The position numbers and the translations under genes were made by a program. From Edaphochlamys debaryana (Eukaryota > Chlorophyta > Chlorophyceae > Chlamydomonadales), in assembly GCA_016858145.1 (NCBI GenBank), contig JAEHOE010000167.1, positions 181,579 through 245,578 on the forward strand: a stretch of 64,000 nt of DNA, written 5' to 3'. Below the pieces are notes generated by a model that saw only the letters and a program-made list of their open reading frames with translations, did not search any database and was not told where the DNA came from. Below are positions 21,650-32,648 of this stretch, piece by piece (positions within the stretch are counted from its first letter, which is position 1; every line of letters begins with the position of its first letter).

Positions 21650-24600
21650 CTACAAGCTGGACCGAGGCACGAACAGGAGGTGCGACGCGACGGGAAACAT
21701 AGTCCCTTGCGCGTCCTTGACGATGGCGTGGGAGCCGTCGGGTGCCCGCCAAAACTGGAACAGGTAGGGTCCCTCACGGTCCTTGGCCATCTTACTATCC
21801 CGTCGCTTCAGCTTCCACACCAAAGCGTCTTGCGGGATGTCGGGCAGCCCTCGAAGCTCGTGCGCCTGCGCTGGCCTGACATTGTATTGTCCCCCGGTCT
21901 CCCTTTCCACAGGTCCAGGGTTCGGGCCTGCCCCTTCAGCTGGCGCCCCACCGGCGGCGGCGGGCGCTTCGCGCCTCTGATCCGCCGGACCAATCTCCGG
22001 GGCTGACGCGCGTGCTTGGGTAGGTACGGCGCCCGGGTTGGCACCTTCCCGCTGCTGGGGCTTAGCCAAGGGGGGCTGGGCCGCCTCCTTACCGCGCGGC
22101 TTCCGCTGCACAGTCGCCTGCCGGGCCGCCGCCACTACTTCCTCCCCAAGGGGGTTAACTGGACCCGCCCCTGCCGCCGATCCGTCTTCCGGCTTGCCGG
22201 GCTTCTGCCCTCGTTGCCTGGGCTTGGATTGGTGCCGCCTCTTCTGATACTCCCTTTCCGCCCTCTCCTTCGCCTCAACGTGCCTCTTCTCCGCATCCAC
22301 CGCCAACCCTTCCATGCGCTCTCGCCGTGCCCTCAGGAGCTGGTAGTGCTCGGACGTCCACTCTACACGGACCTGCTCGGGCTCAACTTCCTCCGGCGAG
22401 GCCTCCGGGTCTGCCGGGGGAGCCAGCTCCACAGCCAAGGTGAGCTCGCGCCCAAACATGCACAGAGCAGGGCTCATCTTGGTGACGGCGTGGGCCGCCG
22501 TACGATAAGCATAAGCGGCGTCGTAGCACTTGGCATCCCACTCGGTCTCCTCGGTGATCAACTTGCGGAGAGAATCCAGCAAGGTCCCCACCATGCGTTC
22601 CGCCTTCCCGTTGCCACGCGGGTTGCTACCGGCCGTGACGTACTGCTTGATGCTGCGGGAGCGCAGCTCGCGTGCGAAGGCCTTGCCCGTGAACTCTGTA
22701 CCACGGTCTGACACCACCACCCTTGGCACGCCATACCGACAGACCCAGTTCTGCCAGAAGGCCGTCCAGACCTCCGCCGCCTTCTTCGTCTTCAGGGGCA
22801 CTACTTCTACCCAAGAGCTGAAGCTGTCCACCATGACCAAGCAGTAACGATGCCCGCGCGGCGTCTTCGTCACCGGGCTGAACAGGTCCAAGTGCACCGT
22901 ATCCAATATCGGTACGACCGGAAGGGGGCGAAGCCGAGGATGGCGCAGCAGTTTGTTCTGGTTGCTAGCGCACTCGGGGCACTGACGTAGGCAGGCTTCC
23001 ACATCCTTGCGCACGCCGGGCCACCAGAACCGGGCCTGCACGGAGCTGTAGGTTTTGTCAAAGCCCTGATGCCCCTGACTGTGCACCGTGCGCACAATAG
23101 ACGCGCACTCGGCCGGCTTGGGGACCTTCCACTTTGAGATCTCCCCAGCTGGAAGCCGTCGCTGCTGGCGCCGCACCTTGTACAGCGTCCCCTCGAGCCA
23201 CATATAGTTCTCTGCCCGACGCTCAATCCTCTTGGTCTCCTTGATTGCCCTCTCCAGGCCCATGTTTTCGGGGAAGCTCCAGCGCCCCGTTTGCAGGTAA
23301 TGGATCAGGGCCGTGTCTTCCCAGGGCGACCTCTCCGCCCGGGGTTTCGAGGGTCCAGCCTCATCCCCCTCATCCGCCCCTTCTCCCTCCTCAATTTCCA
23401 GCTCCACAGCCACATCCTCACCCATGCCTTCCCCCTCCTCTTCCTCCCCCTCGTCCTCAGGCCTCCACGACACCACAAGGCTCTCACGGGCCGACCCGCC
23501 ACTGTCCTCCTCTGCGCCGGTGCCTTCCGTCGTCAGGTCACTCGGCCCAGGCGCTGCCACCGGGGCCTGCGGCGGCGCAGGGGCCGCAGCGGCTGCGGGG
23601 GCTACTGGGGCCGGCGGTACAAACGGTGCGTGTGGGCCTGGGCACATCCACATGCCCGGCGGCACGTGGGCCAGGGGCGGGTTGAGGCAGAAAGTGTGGA
23701 AGGCCTGGGTACACCCGTAATAGTCACAGAGAAGCAAGGAGTCATCAGGCATCCCTTGACCGCACACGGAGCACCGGATCGCGGGGTTCCAGTCCTCAGG
23801 GGACCCTTGCCCCCGCTCCTCAGAGGTGCCCTCCTTCTCTGGGTCCACGAACCCGGTTAGCAGGCAGCTCCGTCTGCGCTGCCGCTTGGTCTGAGGCCCC
23901 CCTTCCCCGTCCCCGGGGTCGCGTCCTCTTGCCCACAGCGGTGACTGGGGCTCGGTTCCCGGATAGACGGGGACCACTCCTGGTTCCTCACCGCCTGAGG
24001 GTGTCTGCGTCCGGTCATCATCGCCCTCCATGGGGACTGGGCCCTCCGCCTCCCGCGCCACGGGTTGAGTCTGTGGAATGTCCATCCCGTCCACCTCACC
24101 CGCACCGTGCTCGGCGGCGCGCACAGGTGCGTGGGCTGGCTGCGTGAGGGGCACCGGGGCCTCCTCCTCTCTTTCCACGACGGGGCGCCGCGGTGCTCCG
24201 GGCGCTGGCACCCAGGGCACCCGGGGGAAGCGATGGGAGCGGATGCTCGAGCGACCTGTGACGACCCCAGTCTCGTGTGTCATGGCCGCCCGTCGTTCCC
24301 TCTCGTCCAACTCCAGGTTCTCCCTGCGGTGGGCCTCCCCCTCTGCCGCCTCCTCCCGCGCAAGCCGTCGTCCCAGAGCCTGGTTGGCCTGAAGCTGCTG
24401 CGGTGAGATGCGGGGCGCGGGCGGGTTGCCACCCGGCCGGTAATCCGGAGCGTAGTAAGTGTTGCAGTTACGGTTAGCTTCAGAGCGCCCATCAGTCATG
24501 TACACCTCCAGACCGGTGTGCGCTCCTCCCCACAGGTCCGCCGTACCCTCATCCTCGCCGTCCCCCAAGTCCTCCATCCTGATCGCAGCCACCCCACGGT

Positions 24601-27600
24601 AGGATACCAGGGGCGCCGTGTCACGACGGTTAGGGGCGCTCACCGACTTCGGCAAGAGGGTCGTCGGTCGCCGCCAGGGCCGCGGATTCGGCGCACATAG
24701 GCTGCGACGCACGGGTTGCGCTGAGGCAATACGGCTCGTGACGTAGACCTCGATTTCTGGCGAGAGCTCCGCTCTCGGAGCCTCACCAGCACACATCTCC
24801 ACCGTGGTGGCCTCCGCCTGCCAGTGTTCTGAGCTTGCCACTCCACTTGCCACCCCAGGCGGGCGCTCCTCATCGTCGCTGTCCTCCGCCAAGTGTGCCA
24901 GCCGGCTCAGGCCGTCCACGTTCCCATGCTTCTCGCCCGCCCGATGCTGGATGTCCATGTCGTATGACATAAGCTTAAGGGCCATGCGGGCGAGCTTGCC
25001 CTGCAGACTGGACGTCTTGGCGGTCATCAAGTACCGCACCGCCATACTATCGGTGAGGAGGGTGAAGCGCGTTCCCCACACGTATGGGCGGAAGTGAGTC
25101 ACGCCGAAGACGGCGGCATAGCACTCGCCGTCCGCTGCGGACCAGTTGAGCTGGCTTCCTGACATCTTCTTGCTTGCGTACTGCACCACCCTCTCCTTCC
25201 CATCTGGCCCCACTTGACTCAGGATCGCCGCCACGGCATGCTTGCTCCAATCCGTGGCGATGATGAACGGCCGGGAGAAGTCAGGCGCGGCCAGGACTGG
25301 CGTGCTGAGCAGGGCCTGCCGCAACGTGCTCCACGCCTCGTGCTCCTCCGGTCCCCACTGCCAAGGTTGGTCCTTGCGCGTCAGCTCGTACAGGGGCTTT
25401 GCCTTGAGGCTAAAGTTGCGGATGAACGCCTTGTAGTATGCCGCCGTCGATATCCAACTGCGCACCTCCTTGACCGTCCGCGGTGCGGGCAGCCGCTCAA
25501 TCGTTGCCAAGTTACGCGGGTCAGGCTCAACCGTGCCCTTCTCTCCGTCCAGCAGGTGTCCCAGAAAGATCACCCTCTTCATGCCAAGCCTGCACTTCTT
25601 CAGCGCCACGCGCAAGCCCGCCAGTCGCAGACATGCAAACACGTCCTCCAGTGCCCTCAAGTGCTCCTCCCACGTGGGGGCGAAGGTGAGCACATCGTCG
25701 GCAAAGGCCACGCAGCATGGGCGAGGGCGTGGGCGGTCCGCGCTTGCAGCCTCCCGTTCTTGGTAATGAGAGCCGGGCATCAAAGGCGCCATCACGAGGG
25801 ACATCAGCCGGCTGAACACCGCACTTGAGTTCCGAAAGCCCATGGGCATGACCGTAGGGCGATACGCGGCGTGTGGGGTCACAATCGTCAGCTTGTCTTT
25901 CGACTCTTCATCATGCATGGGCACCTGCCAGTATCCCGCCTTGAGGTCCAGGCTGGAGTAGATCATAGTGGACCCGCCTGACGGCGCGGCGGTGTCCAAC
26001 AGGTCCTGGATATTCCCCATTGGGTAGCGCTGCGGGCGGACGACCAGGTTGCACGCTCGCGCATCGGTCACCACCCGGAATTCAGCCGGGGGCTTGGGTT
26101 TGCTCGTCTCATCCTGCCCGTCGGCCGTGACCGCCACGGGATCAGCCTTCTTAGGGATGACCATGACAGGGGAACCCCAGGCACTCGTGCTGGGCTCGAT
26201 CAGTCCGTCCTTCAGTAGTTTGGCCATCTCCGCATCAACCGCCGCCATCTCAACACGTGACATTCGGTACGGCGGGGTGTAAATCGGAGGGCTGTCCCCC
26301 GTATCCACCTTGCAGGTTACCCACGTCGTGCGCCCCAGCTCGCTGTTCGTCAAGGCGAACATGTCATGGTTGCGCATCAGGAGCTGATACATCCCCTCCC
26401 TTTGTGCCGAGGTGAGATCCGGGTTGATCCTCTCCCGCAGCGTGTTACTCAGCTCCTCCCTTGGGGGCGTTTCCTTGTTGCGTGCCCACGCACGGGTAGC
26501 GAGGGCCCGGGCTGCTGCCAGGTGCTCCTCCGCCGAGGTGAAGGTCGGCGGGCTAGGCAGGCTTTCTGTCCGCCCCGACCCTTTCGTTCCCAACTGGGCC
26601 ACGGCCCCTTCACCCTCCCCCGCAGGCGCCGTCCGCCCGCTTGGGCTGGCGGCCGAGCGAGCCGGGCCGGCAGCCGAGGGTGAGAGATACACCTCAACGT
26701 TGGGTCGGCGCGTTGACTGGGCTTGCCGCTCCCAGTCATCCTGATCCGGCCCATCCTCATTATCCTCCCACGACCCCCATGAGCCTGGGCTCCCTCCGGC
26801 CCCAGCATCATCATCCCCATCGTCATCCTCGCTCTCCGAGTTGCTGCCCTCCTCACTCCCCTCTTCTTCCTCGCCCTCCTCAGCCTCGTCCTCATCTTCG
26901 TCAGAGTCCTCCACGAGTGGCGGGAGGTCACCGTCATCCATGGGTTCTCCGGCCCCCGGTGCGCTGGTGCTTGCGGACTGCGTACGAGCACCCGCCGCCG
27001 CGGCAGGGGGCGGGTCGAAGTCCGCCACCAAGGCCCCCTCCGGTGAGTCCTCCTCGGGAATGGTCTCCACCATCATGGCCTCGGGAGACCTCAGGAAGGT
27101 GATGGGGATAAAGCTACGTTGCCCATCGTCGTTCGTGTAGTACAGGCGTGAAGTGTCATAGCAAATGGTTGCCCGCGCCTGACTCAGCCAATCGCAGCCG
27201 AGCAGCATGTAGTACGACCTCGCCTGGCTCACAAACGGGTCAATCGTGATCACCATGTCCCCTGTCGATATGAAAAGCTCCCTAATCCGCCCTGACGGTT
27301 TCGCACTGCTCCCGTCCGCCGACAGGAACGTGGCACTGGTTGGCTCAATGCTGGGCAGCAGGCGTAGCTTCCGTACGGTCTGGTACGGCGCCAGGCTGTT
27401 GGACGCCCCACTATCGATGATGCTGGGGGTCTTGACCATGACGCCCTCCGCATCAGCCAGGAGGATCTCTGCCCGGCACACCTGGAACCGAGGTGGCTCC
27501 AAGGCGGTGGTCTTCATCACCACCCCAGGGTCGGCGTGCATAATCATCGGGTCGCCCCGAGCTTGGTCGGGTGAGTCCGGGTTGATCTCGGCTGCATGCT

Positions 27601-27994
27601 GCGCGGGCGCAGCTGGCGCACCGGGGGAAGGCGCGGCCGCCGCCCCCTTGTCGCGCTGGGCACGTGCCACGTTGAGGATCCGAGCACCTAGCTTTGTGTA
27701 AACGTTGACAGGGTTGACACGCAGCGCTGACCCCAGGGTCAGGGGAAACTTGTTGACCTTCAGCATGATCTCATCCGCAACCCTCCCCTCTTCCTCCATC
27801 GGGTTGCCAGCAGGGATGGCGTGCGTGCGGCCCATGGTCTCGCCGGCGGCCCGAGGTGGCGGCCGCCACCCCACGCGGCCGGGGCTCCGCCTGGCTTCGA
27901 AGGCCGGGGGCTGTGCGGGAGGTGGGTCCATCCTTGTCCCAGCGGGCATAGCACGCCGTGCCGCCACATGCGGGCGCTCCTCTTCTCCCCCCGC
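21650..27994 (-). CDS. Ty3/gypsy Pol polyprotein with an embedded PHD finger
   Basis: Open frame of about 2100 residues with the Ty3/gypsy domain order. Aspartic protease: IIDSGAS near residue 185. Reverse transcriptase: YRMS...[14 protein letters not shown] to VAFADDVL, with the active-site pair near 754. RNase [16 protein letters not shown] near 907, GNVDGLSRL near 1015. A PHD finger follows near 1396-1443 ([27 protein letters not shown]). Integrase has an H..H/CPEC zinc site near 1631-1664, then D near 1690, D near 1752 and E near 1789. A GPY/F-type end (REGPYLFQF) lies near 2067. Two acidic runs lie near 350-390 and 1500-1535. No in-frame stop interrupts it. It shares its frame with gag, separated by a single TGA (27995-27997). 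It drives reverse transcription and integration of the element. Confidence 0.92.
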   Translation of the reverse strand, partial: AGGEEERPHVAARRAMPAGTRMDPPPAQPPAFEARRSPGRVGWRPPPRAAGETMGRTHAIPAGNPMEEEGRVADEIMLKVNKFPLTLGSALRVNPVNVYTKLGARILNVARAQRDKGAAAAPSPGAPAAPAQHAAEINPDSPDQARGDPMIMHADPGVVMKTTALEPPRFQVCRAEILLADAEGVMVKTPSIIDSGASNSLAPYQTVRKLRLLPSIEPTSATFLSADGSSAKPSGRIRELFISTGDMVITIDPFVSQARSYYMLLGCDWLSQARATICYDTSRLYYTNDDGQRSFIPITFLRSPEAMMVETIPEEDSPEGALVADFDPPPAAAAGARTQSASTSAPGAGEPMDDGDLPPLVEDSDEDEDEAEEGEEEEGSEEGSNSESEDDDGDDDAGAGGSPGSWGSWEDNEDGPDQDDWERQAQSTRRPNVEVYLSPSAAGPARSAASPSGRTAPAGEGEGAVAQLGTKGSGRTESLPSPPTFTSAEEHLAAARALATRAWARNKETPPREELSNTLRERINPDLTSAQREGMYQLLMRNHDMFALTNSELGRTTWVTCKVDTGDSPPIYTPPYRMSRVEMAAVDAEMAKLLKDGLIEPSTSAWGSPVMVIPKKADPVAVTADGQDETSKPKPPAEFRVVTDARACNLVVRPQRYPMGNIQDLLDTAAPSGGSTMIYSSLDLKAGYWQVPMHDEESKDKLTIVTPHAAYRPTVMPMGFRNSSAVFSRLMSLVMAPLMPGSHYQEREAASADRPRPRPCCVAFADDVLTFAPTWEEHLRALEDVFACLRLAGLRVALKKCRLGMKRVIFLGHLLDGEKGTVEPDPRNLATIERLPAPRTVKEVRSWISTAAYYKAFIRNFSLKAKPLYELTRKDQPWQWGPEEHEAWSTLRQALLSTPVLAAPDFSRPFIIATDWSKHAVAAILSQVGPDGKERVVQYASKKMSGSQLNWSAADGECYAAVFGVTHFRPYVWGTRFTLLTDSMAVRYLMTAKTSSLQGKLARMALKLMSYDMDIQHRAGEKHGNVDGLSRLAHLAEDSDDEERPPGVASGVASSEHWQAEATTVEMCAGEAPRAELSPEIEVYVTSRIASAQPVRRSLCAPNPRPWRRPTTLLPKSVSAPNRRDTAPLVSYRGVAAIRMEDLGDGEDEGTADLWGGAHTGLEVYMTDGRSEANRNCNTYYAPDYRPGGNPPAPRISPQQLQANQALGRRLAREEAAEGEAHRRENLELDERERRAAMTHETGVVTGRSSIRSHRFPRVPWVPAPGAPRRPVVEREEEAPVPLTQPAHAPVRAAEHGAGEVDGMDIPQTQPVAREAEGPVPMEGDDDRTQTPSGGEEPGVVPVYPGTEPQSPLWARGRDPGDGEGGPQTKRQRRRSCLLTGFVDPEKEGTSEERGQGSPEDWNPAIRCSVCGQGMPDDSLLLCDYYGCTQAFHTFCLNPPLAHVPPGMWMCPGPHAPFVPPAPVAPAAAAAPAPPQAPVAAPGPSDLTTEGTGAEEDSGGSARESLVVSWRPEDEGEEEEGEGMGEDVAVELEIEEGEGADEGDEAGPSKPRAERSPWEDTALIHYLQTGRWSFPENMGLERAIKETKRIERRAENYMWLEGTLYKVRRQQRRLPAGEISKWKVPKPAECASIVRTVHSQGHQGFDKTYSSVQARFWWPGVRKDVEACLRQCPECASNQNKLLRHPRLRPLPVVPILDTVHLDLFSPVTKTPRGHRYCLVMVDSFSSWVEVVPLKTKKAAEVWTAFWQNWVCRYGVPRVVVSDRGTEFTGKAFARELRSRSIKQYVTAGSNPRGNGKAERMVGTLLDSLRKLITEETEWDAKCYDAAYAYRTAAHAVTKMSPALCMFGRELTLAVELAPPADPEASPEEVEPEQVRVEWTSEHYQLLRARRERMEGLAVDAEKRHVEAKERAEREYQKRRHQSKPRQRGQKPGKPEDGSAAGAGPVNPLGEEVVAAARQATVQRKPRGKEAAQPPLAKPQQREGANPGAVPTQARASAPEIGPADQRREAPAAAGGAPAEGAGPNPGPVERETGGQYNVRPAQAHELRGLPDIPQDALVWKLKRRDSKMAKDREGPYLFQFWRAPDGSHAIVKDAQGTMFPVASHLLFVPRSSL

Positions 27995-29185
27995 TCACCC
28001 CTCACGGGCTCCGCCCGCCCCAGCAGGATTCACATAACTGGCTGGGTCAATCGCCACCCTCTTGCGGGGCAGCGTGGTGTTCGGGAAGTCACCCATCCGC
28101 TTCAGGTACACCTCATCCCGGTGAGCCTGATGGTTGTGGAAACGTGGCGACTGGTATCGAGGGGGTGTCGGGCTCAGGCGCGGGAATCGGCCCCGCAGAG
28201 GCCCCCCATGCGCGGAGTAGACCTGAGGAGTGTGGTCTACGTCCACCATGCTGACCATGGTCGCCAGGTCATCTCCCCGCCTTGTCGGGTAACCACCCTC
28301 CTGCCTCCTTTGCATCTCCTGCAGGTTCACGGAGAGGCGTGCGAACTCCCGCCGCAACGCCTCAATGTCGTTTGAAGCCCCTCCGGTGGGAGACGCAGGT
28401 GGGCGAGGGGGAGGTGCCGCCCGCGGTGGGGTGCGTGTGTCTTCGCGCCTCCCCATTGGCTCCCGGCGGTCATCCCACCGTACACGAGGGCGATCTTGCG
28501 CGTCCCGTCCCCGTGCCATGCCACCGCTTCGTGGCTCGGGTCTCACAAGCTCGTAACGGGGCGCTGGGTTCACTCGCTCAAACCGGGGACCCTCCTCTCG
28601 GCCCTTGCGACTGGGCGCAGACCGGCCCACATCCTCCCCCTCCTCCTCATCCCCTTGATCATCCCTCGCCAGGTCCAGACCCTCGCTCACATAAATGGCA
28701 TCGCTGATGGCAGCGTCAAGGTCACGTGGCCGCAACAGGTAAACCTTGGCGTGGATGCGGGGTTGCAGCCCTCGCAGGAAGTTATACATGTATGTGGGGT
28801 CCTCGTTTGCATCAATGCTGAGCTGTGAGCACAGGTGCCGATATCGGTCCGCATAGCGCCTCACGCTCTCCTTGCGCCCCTGCTTGCAGTTTGCCAGGCG
28901 GCTGTACAACTCGTCCTCTCTCTCGGCGAACCGGTTCACGAAAGCCCGTCTGAAGGACGCCCAGTTTCCTAGCTCTGGTCCAAGCCCCGCCTCCCAAATC
29001 TGGGCGACCGAGTTCAGGCGGCAGCACGCCACCATCAATTTATCCTCATCACGCCATTCAAACAACTGGGCGTGGCGCTCAATGCGGTTTAGCCATTGCC
29101 GTGCATCATGCAGATCCGGATCGAACAGGGGGATGGCATTCAAGCCTGACGCGGTAACGCCATGTTGGCGCTCTTGGTCTTCCAT
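27995..29185 (-). CDS. Ty3/gypsy Gag
   Basis: 396-residue capsid-type protein. Residues about 15-180 match the retrotransposon gag fold in style (IPLFDPDLHDARQWLNRIE, WASFRRAFVNRFAERED). It packages the element RNA into cytoplasmic particles. The C-terminal half is Arg/Pro-rich and shows no CCHC zinc knuckle, so RNA binding may rely on basic residues. The ORF ends in TGA, after which the same frame stays open into pol; the sequence around the stop is GAG GGG TGA GCG GGG. Confidence 0.88.
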   Translation of the reverse strand: MEDQERQHGVTASGLNAIPLFDPDLHDARQWLNRIERHAQLFEWRDEDKLMVACCRLNSVAQIWEAGLGPELGNWASFRRAFVNRFAEREDELYSRLANCKQGRKESVRRYADRYRHLCSQLSIDANEDPTYMYNFLRGLQPRIHAKVYLLRPRDLDAAISDAIYVSEGLDLARDDQGDEEEGEDVGRSAPSRKGREEGPRFERVNPAPRYELVRPEPRSGGMARGRDAQDRPRVRWDDRREPMGRREDTRTPPRAAPPPRPPASPTGGASNDIEALRREFARLSVNLQEMQRRQEGGYPTRRGDDLATMVSMVDVDHTPQVYSAHGGPLRGRFPRLSPTPPRYQSPRFHNHQAHRDEVYLKRMGDFPNTTLPRKRVAIDPASYVNPAGAGGAREG

Positions 29186-29266
29186 ATTGGCCCCTTTTCT
29201 TCTTGTGTTGGGTGTTACTGTACGTCTGACCGGCTATGAGAGCGAGGTGCAGCCACTGACTTGCAC

Positions 29267-29284
29267 AACCAGGTCCCGCTACCA
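29267..29284 (-). other. Primer-binding site candidate
   Basis: Immediately inside the right LTR, reading minus: TGGTAGCGGGACCTGGTT. It starts with TGG, complementary to a tRNA CCA tail, and abuts the LTR end, as expected for a minus-strand primer site. Which tRNA matches was not determined. Confidence 0.55.
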
Positions 29285-30577
29285 GGAAAGCAGGGCCACA
29301 CTTAATGAGTACCCACAATTTTTTTTTGTGGCCCAGTCGTGTGGATTGCTGCCCTAGGATCGTTCTGCACGCCCGGTGGTGCCCAGGATCTAGCGTGTGA
29401 AGACGCTGACTCTGGTCTCGCCTCAGGGAGCGGGCTCGGGATGTCTCAAGCGCGGGTCTCGTGACGCAGGGGTATTGCGCACGTCGAAGTGGGACTTAGG
29501 TTTGGGAAGTGATGCAGCGGAAGCGTATAGCGTGACGGGGTCAAAGGGGTGTGAGCTGACGGAAGGGGGGGGGGATGGAGCAGCGGCGCGGGGCTGCTGC
29601 GGTGAAGACCTGGCTGGGCTGAGGGCCCGCAGGGTTTAGCGTGTGATCGGGTAGGAAGCCAATGCGCTCGCCTCCGCTCGCGCACTGATGCAGGCGAGGA
29701 GCGGGGAGCGTGTCCTGTGGCGCTAGTGCGAGCGCTGAAGGGGACACGAGACAAACACAGCCGGCTGCGGGGCAGGCAGGCTGAGTGGGGGCAGGGACCA
29801 GGGGTCCGTGTCTGACGCCTCTGGGAACAGGGCGCGGGGCTCCAGGTCGGAGACAGAAGTGAGCTCTCAGATTACAGAGGGCTCGGCAGGATAGCACTTG
29901 GCAATAAAGCCGCAGAATAGCGAGTCAGGGCAGGTTTACGCTCCAGACGATCACGGTTTTGGATCCGGGGCTTACCCCATCCGTCACCGGTCACTCCTTA
30001 TGTACTCCCGGGCAATCGCATAAGGCCCCTTTGAAAGCTTCACGCACTACCGCACAACCACATCAATCAACCCAAACCACAATTGCCGTGACCACCAAAC
30101 ACCTCCGAGCGTCAACAACCACACACCCTCTTCCCCCTTGGCCCTCGCCACCCATCTTGCATGGTCCAGATCCACTTGCAATATTGTACACAGGCCGCAG
30201 ATGTGCTCCCGACCGCTCAGCCCTCACGACCACACACCCTTATCCCACATACGGTGCCCTTCCACTCGTCCCAGGGTATCCAGGGCGCCTCGCTCGCCAC
30301 AAAGACAACTAGTGGTCCAGGGGACCCTTGCTTACTCAGTGGTACACGTGTCATTGCTCCAGGCCACACGCCACACACACCACGCCGCATGTCACGGAAT
30401 GCCGTAGAAACTTAGAAGTGCACCCCCGACTTGTCAATGTGCGTGCCCTGCCATGAGCGCATGCCAATCGCTCGTGGGCATGCAAGTGCTATGGTACAGC
30501 CGCAAAGCGCGCGGCACACGCAGGAGCGTGTCGCGTGGACACCCAATCCTCATGTTCAACCACCCTCGTGCAACAGC
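29285..30577 (-). repeat. Right LTR (5' LTR of the gypsy element)
   Basis: 1293 bp, nearly identical to 17976-19270, implying recent insertion or recent homogenisation. It precedes gag and the candidate primer site in element orientation and should contain the promoter, although no TATA box is obvious. Its outer edge joins sulfotransferase exon 3 sequence at 30576-30578 (gcctatctaccc), with no target duplication matching the left side. Confidence 0.88.
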
Positions 30578-32040
30578 CTATCTACCCGCTTGGCGCCCGC
30601 ATCGGTCCCACCCGCCCCTCCTCCCCGCCCCTACCCCACCGCCTCCAGAGTACACAGCGCTGGGTGGCGCCCAGGACCCCTCGCGCGCGCACCACTGCGT
30701 CAACATGGTGACCCTGCTGCAGGTGGGGAGGCCGGGCGGCGGTTGGTTGAGTGGTTGGGGGGCGTGACTGCGCGCACCATGCTGTGGCATTTTGGCTGGG
30801 GTTGCGCTCCGGTGCTTCGGTGGGCACGTGTCGCTTACACCCGGTGAACGCAAGGGCTGCCCTCGCCCCGTCACCCCGCCCCGCAAGCCATCTAGTAGCA
30901 CGCAAGCGGCCACCCCTGGCTTTCCTGGCCCCGCCGCGCTGGCGCCCCTCAGGTCCGGCACCCCCACACGCGGGTCCTCTCGCACATCCGACACGTGTGG
31001 GCCCGCTACTCGGCGGCGTGCGGGCAGGACCGGGTGGTGTACCTGGCGGCAGCAGACGGCGCGGAGCACTGGGTGCGGCTCATGCCCGCTCCCACCAACA
31101 GCTGTGGGTGGCGGCGGGGGCGTGAAGCAAGGAAGTGGCGCCTAACCCCAGGAGATCGGGCCAGGGGCTGCGTGAGTGCACCATTCACTTAGCCTCACCC
31201 ACGTTCCCTCCAACCCCGTTGTCCCCCGACGCCGTCCTGGTCCCTGGCCCCTTCCCTGCCACCCACGTGGCCCCACGCACCCCGTTAACCCCCCTTATTA
31301 CCCCGCAGACCTCATTCGCACCCTGCTGGGGGAGGCCGTGTACCACCTCCCCCCGGGCGCCGTCACGCGGGACCACCTGGGGCTGGCCCGGGTGCTGTTG
31401 GCGCAGCAGGTGGGTGGGGGCTGGGGGCTGGCTGGCATGGCTTGCAGGGCAGGGCTTGCTGTGCGAGCTCCTGGTGTGGTGCCAGGCTTAGGGCAGCGCC
31501 AGCGCCATTCCTATCCACGGGGGCATGCCCACCCTCTGGGCTCGCTCGCATCGCGCAAGCAGGCTGGTGCCCTATCGTGCCATGCGCCTTTTCGTACCGC
31601 ACCGTACGTGACCGTGTGCTGCCTTCGTCCACAATGGCTGACAGGTGGACGTCCTCACGGTCCTGGAGGATGCGCAGCTCTCGTCCCATGCGCTGCGGTA
31701 CGGCCTGGGCTGGCGGCACGTGGAGGAGCGGGCCAACACAGCCGCACCCAGCACGAGCGACCTCCAGCCCCGCTCCGGACTAGAGCTACTCTGGGAGCTC
31801 AACGCCCTCGACATGGAGCTGTACGGCTTTGCTGCCGTACTGGCGGCGGTTGATGCCGTAGTATACGACGTGGCGGGTGGCGTGGCCGTGCGGTTGGTCG
31901 ACGGGCCTGACGCGGGACCGGGTTGGGCCGCGGGCGCGGCCGGGGTCGGCGCTCAGGCCCGGACCGGTGACCGCAGCGCTGGACAGCACAATTTAAGGAT
32001 GTGTGGCCTTGCCTTTGGGCAAGGCGGAGGGCGGTGGTGA
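30578..32040 (+). pseudogene. 5'-truncated second copy of the sulfotransferase gene
   Basis: Exons 3-6 of the gene at 8460-11323 are repeated with conserved splice sites: 30578-30722, 30953-31103, 31309-31409 and 31645-32040. The 3'-PB exon is intact, but exons 1-2, with the membrane anchor and the 5'-PSB motif, are absent and replaced by the LTR. The frame is open to the final stop in each exon. Without the 5'-PSB loop it cannot bind PAPS normally. The left LTR is not preceded by the missing exons, so this is not a simple insertion. Confidence 0.8.
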
Positions 32041-32648
32041 AGGGGGGGTGATGTTCCGTTATGCTGGGGGAGACGGGGCGCAGACAGGAAGACGCTTGGC
32101 GTAGGCAGGAAGGTGTCATGTTTGGTTACGACGAGACCAACTTGGCAATCAGAGTTTGGGTCGGGGCGTGGCGATACTGGTCGGTAGCAATGGTAGGCTG
32201 GCGTGGCTGGCGGGTGTGCGTGGTCTGGACTTTCCAAACGGACCCGAGTTGCGTGCGGTTCGGCCCATCAGGTCCGTAAACAGTCCGTCGGAGGAGCTCC
32301 TTCCGGTGGATATGTGCACGGTACTGCCCTTGCACCTTGCACCACAACACCAGGTTCTTAGTGTCAGCCGCTGGCTCCAACGTCCGGCCAACTCTGCAAG
32401 CCCGCCGTCCGTAGCGCCCAGCCGTTATGATCAAGACCTCGGCCAACGGTGCTAATCGGATCGCAGCGATACGTGCTAACAGCTCGTCCGGTCATTCCGT
32501 CAACCAGAACAACTTGCACCGCTTGCACCAAAGCTGCCAGTTGGCGAGCAGGTAGGCTCAGCCAGCGGCCCACGCACGTGTTATCAGAACGATTCATGAT
32601 CTTTAGTTTGGAACGCGGAAGCGAGCTCCGTCCTCCGACCTTGCGGTC
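32041..32648. other. Space between convergent sulfotransferase copy and SRCR gene B; conserved 3' flank
   Basis: No gene is seen. The right part (about 32512-32648) is conserved with 42691-42825 downstream of gene C ('aacttgcaccgcttgcaccaaagctgcc'), so it is the shared 3' UTR/flank of the B and C genes. A piece at about 32485-32515 recurs at 40655-40688. Confidence 0.5.

Larger units (their letters stand above)
17976..30577 (-). mobile_element. Ty3/gypsy LTR retrotransposon (about 12.6 kb between outer LTR edges)
   Basis: Order on the minus strand: LTR, primer site, gag, TGA, pol (PR-RT-RH-PHD-IN-GPY/F), spacer, 468-aa ORF, LTR. Gag and pol are each uninterrupted and the LTRs are nearly identical, so the element looks young. 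The outer flanks do not form a target-site duplication and the left LTR has its own flanking repeat, so the two LTRs may not belong to one insertion event. Confidence 0.8.
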
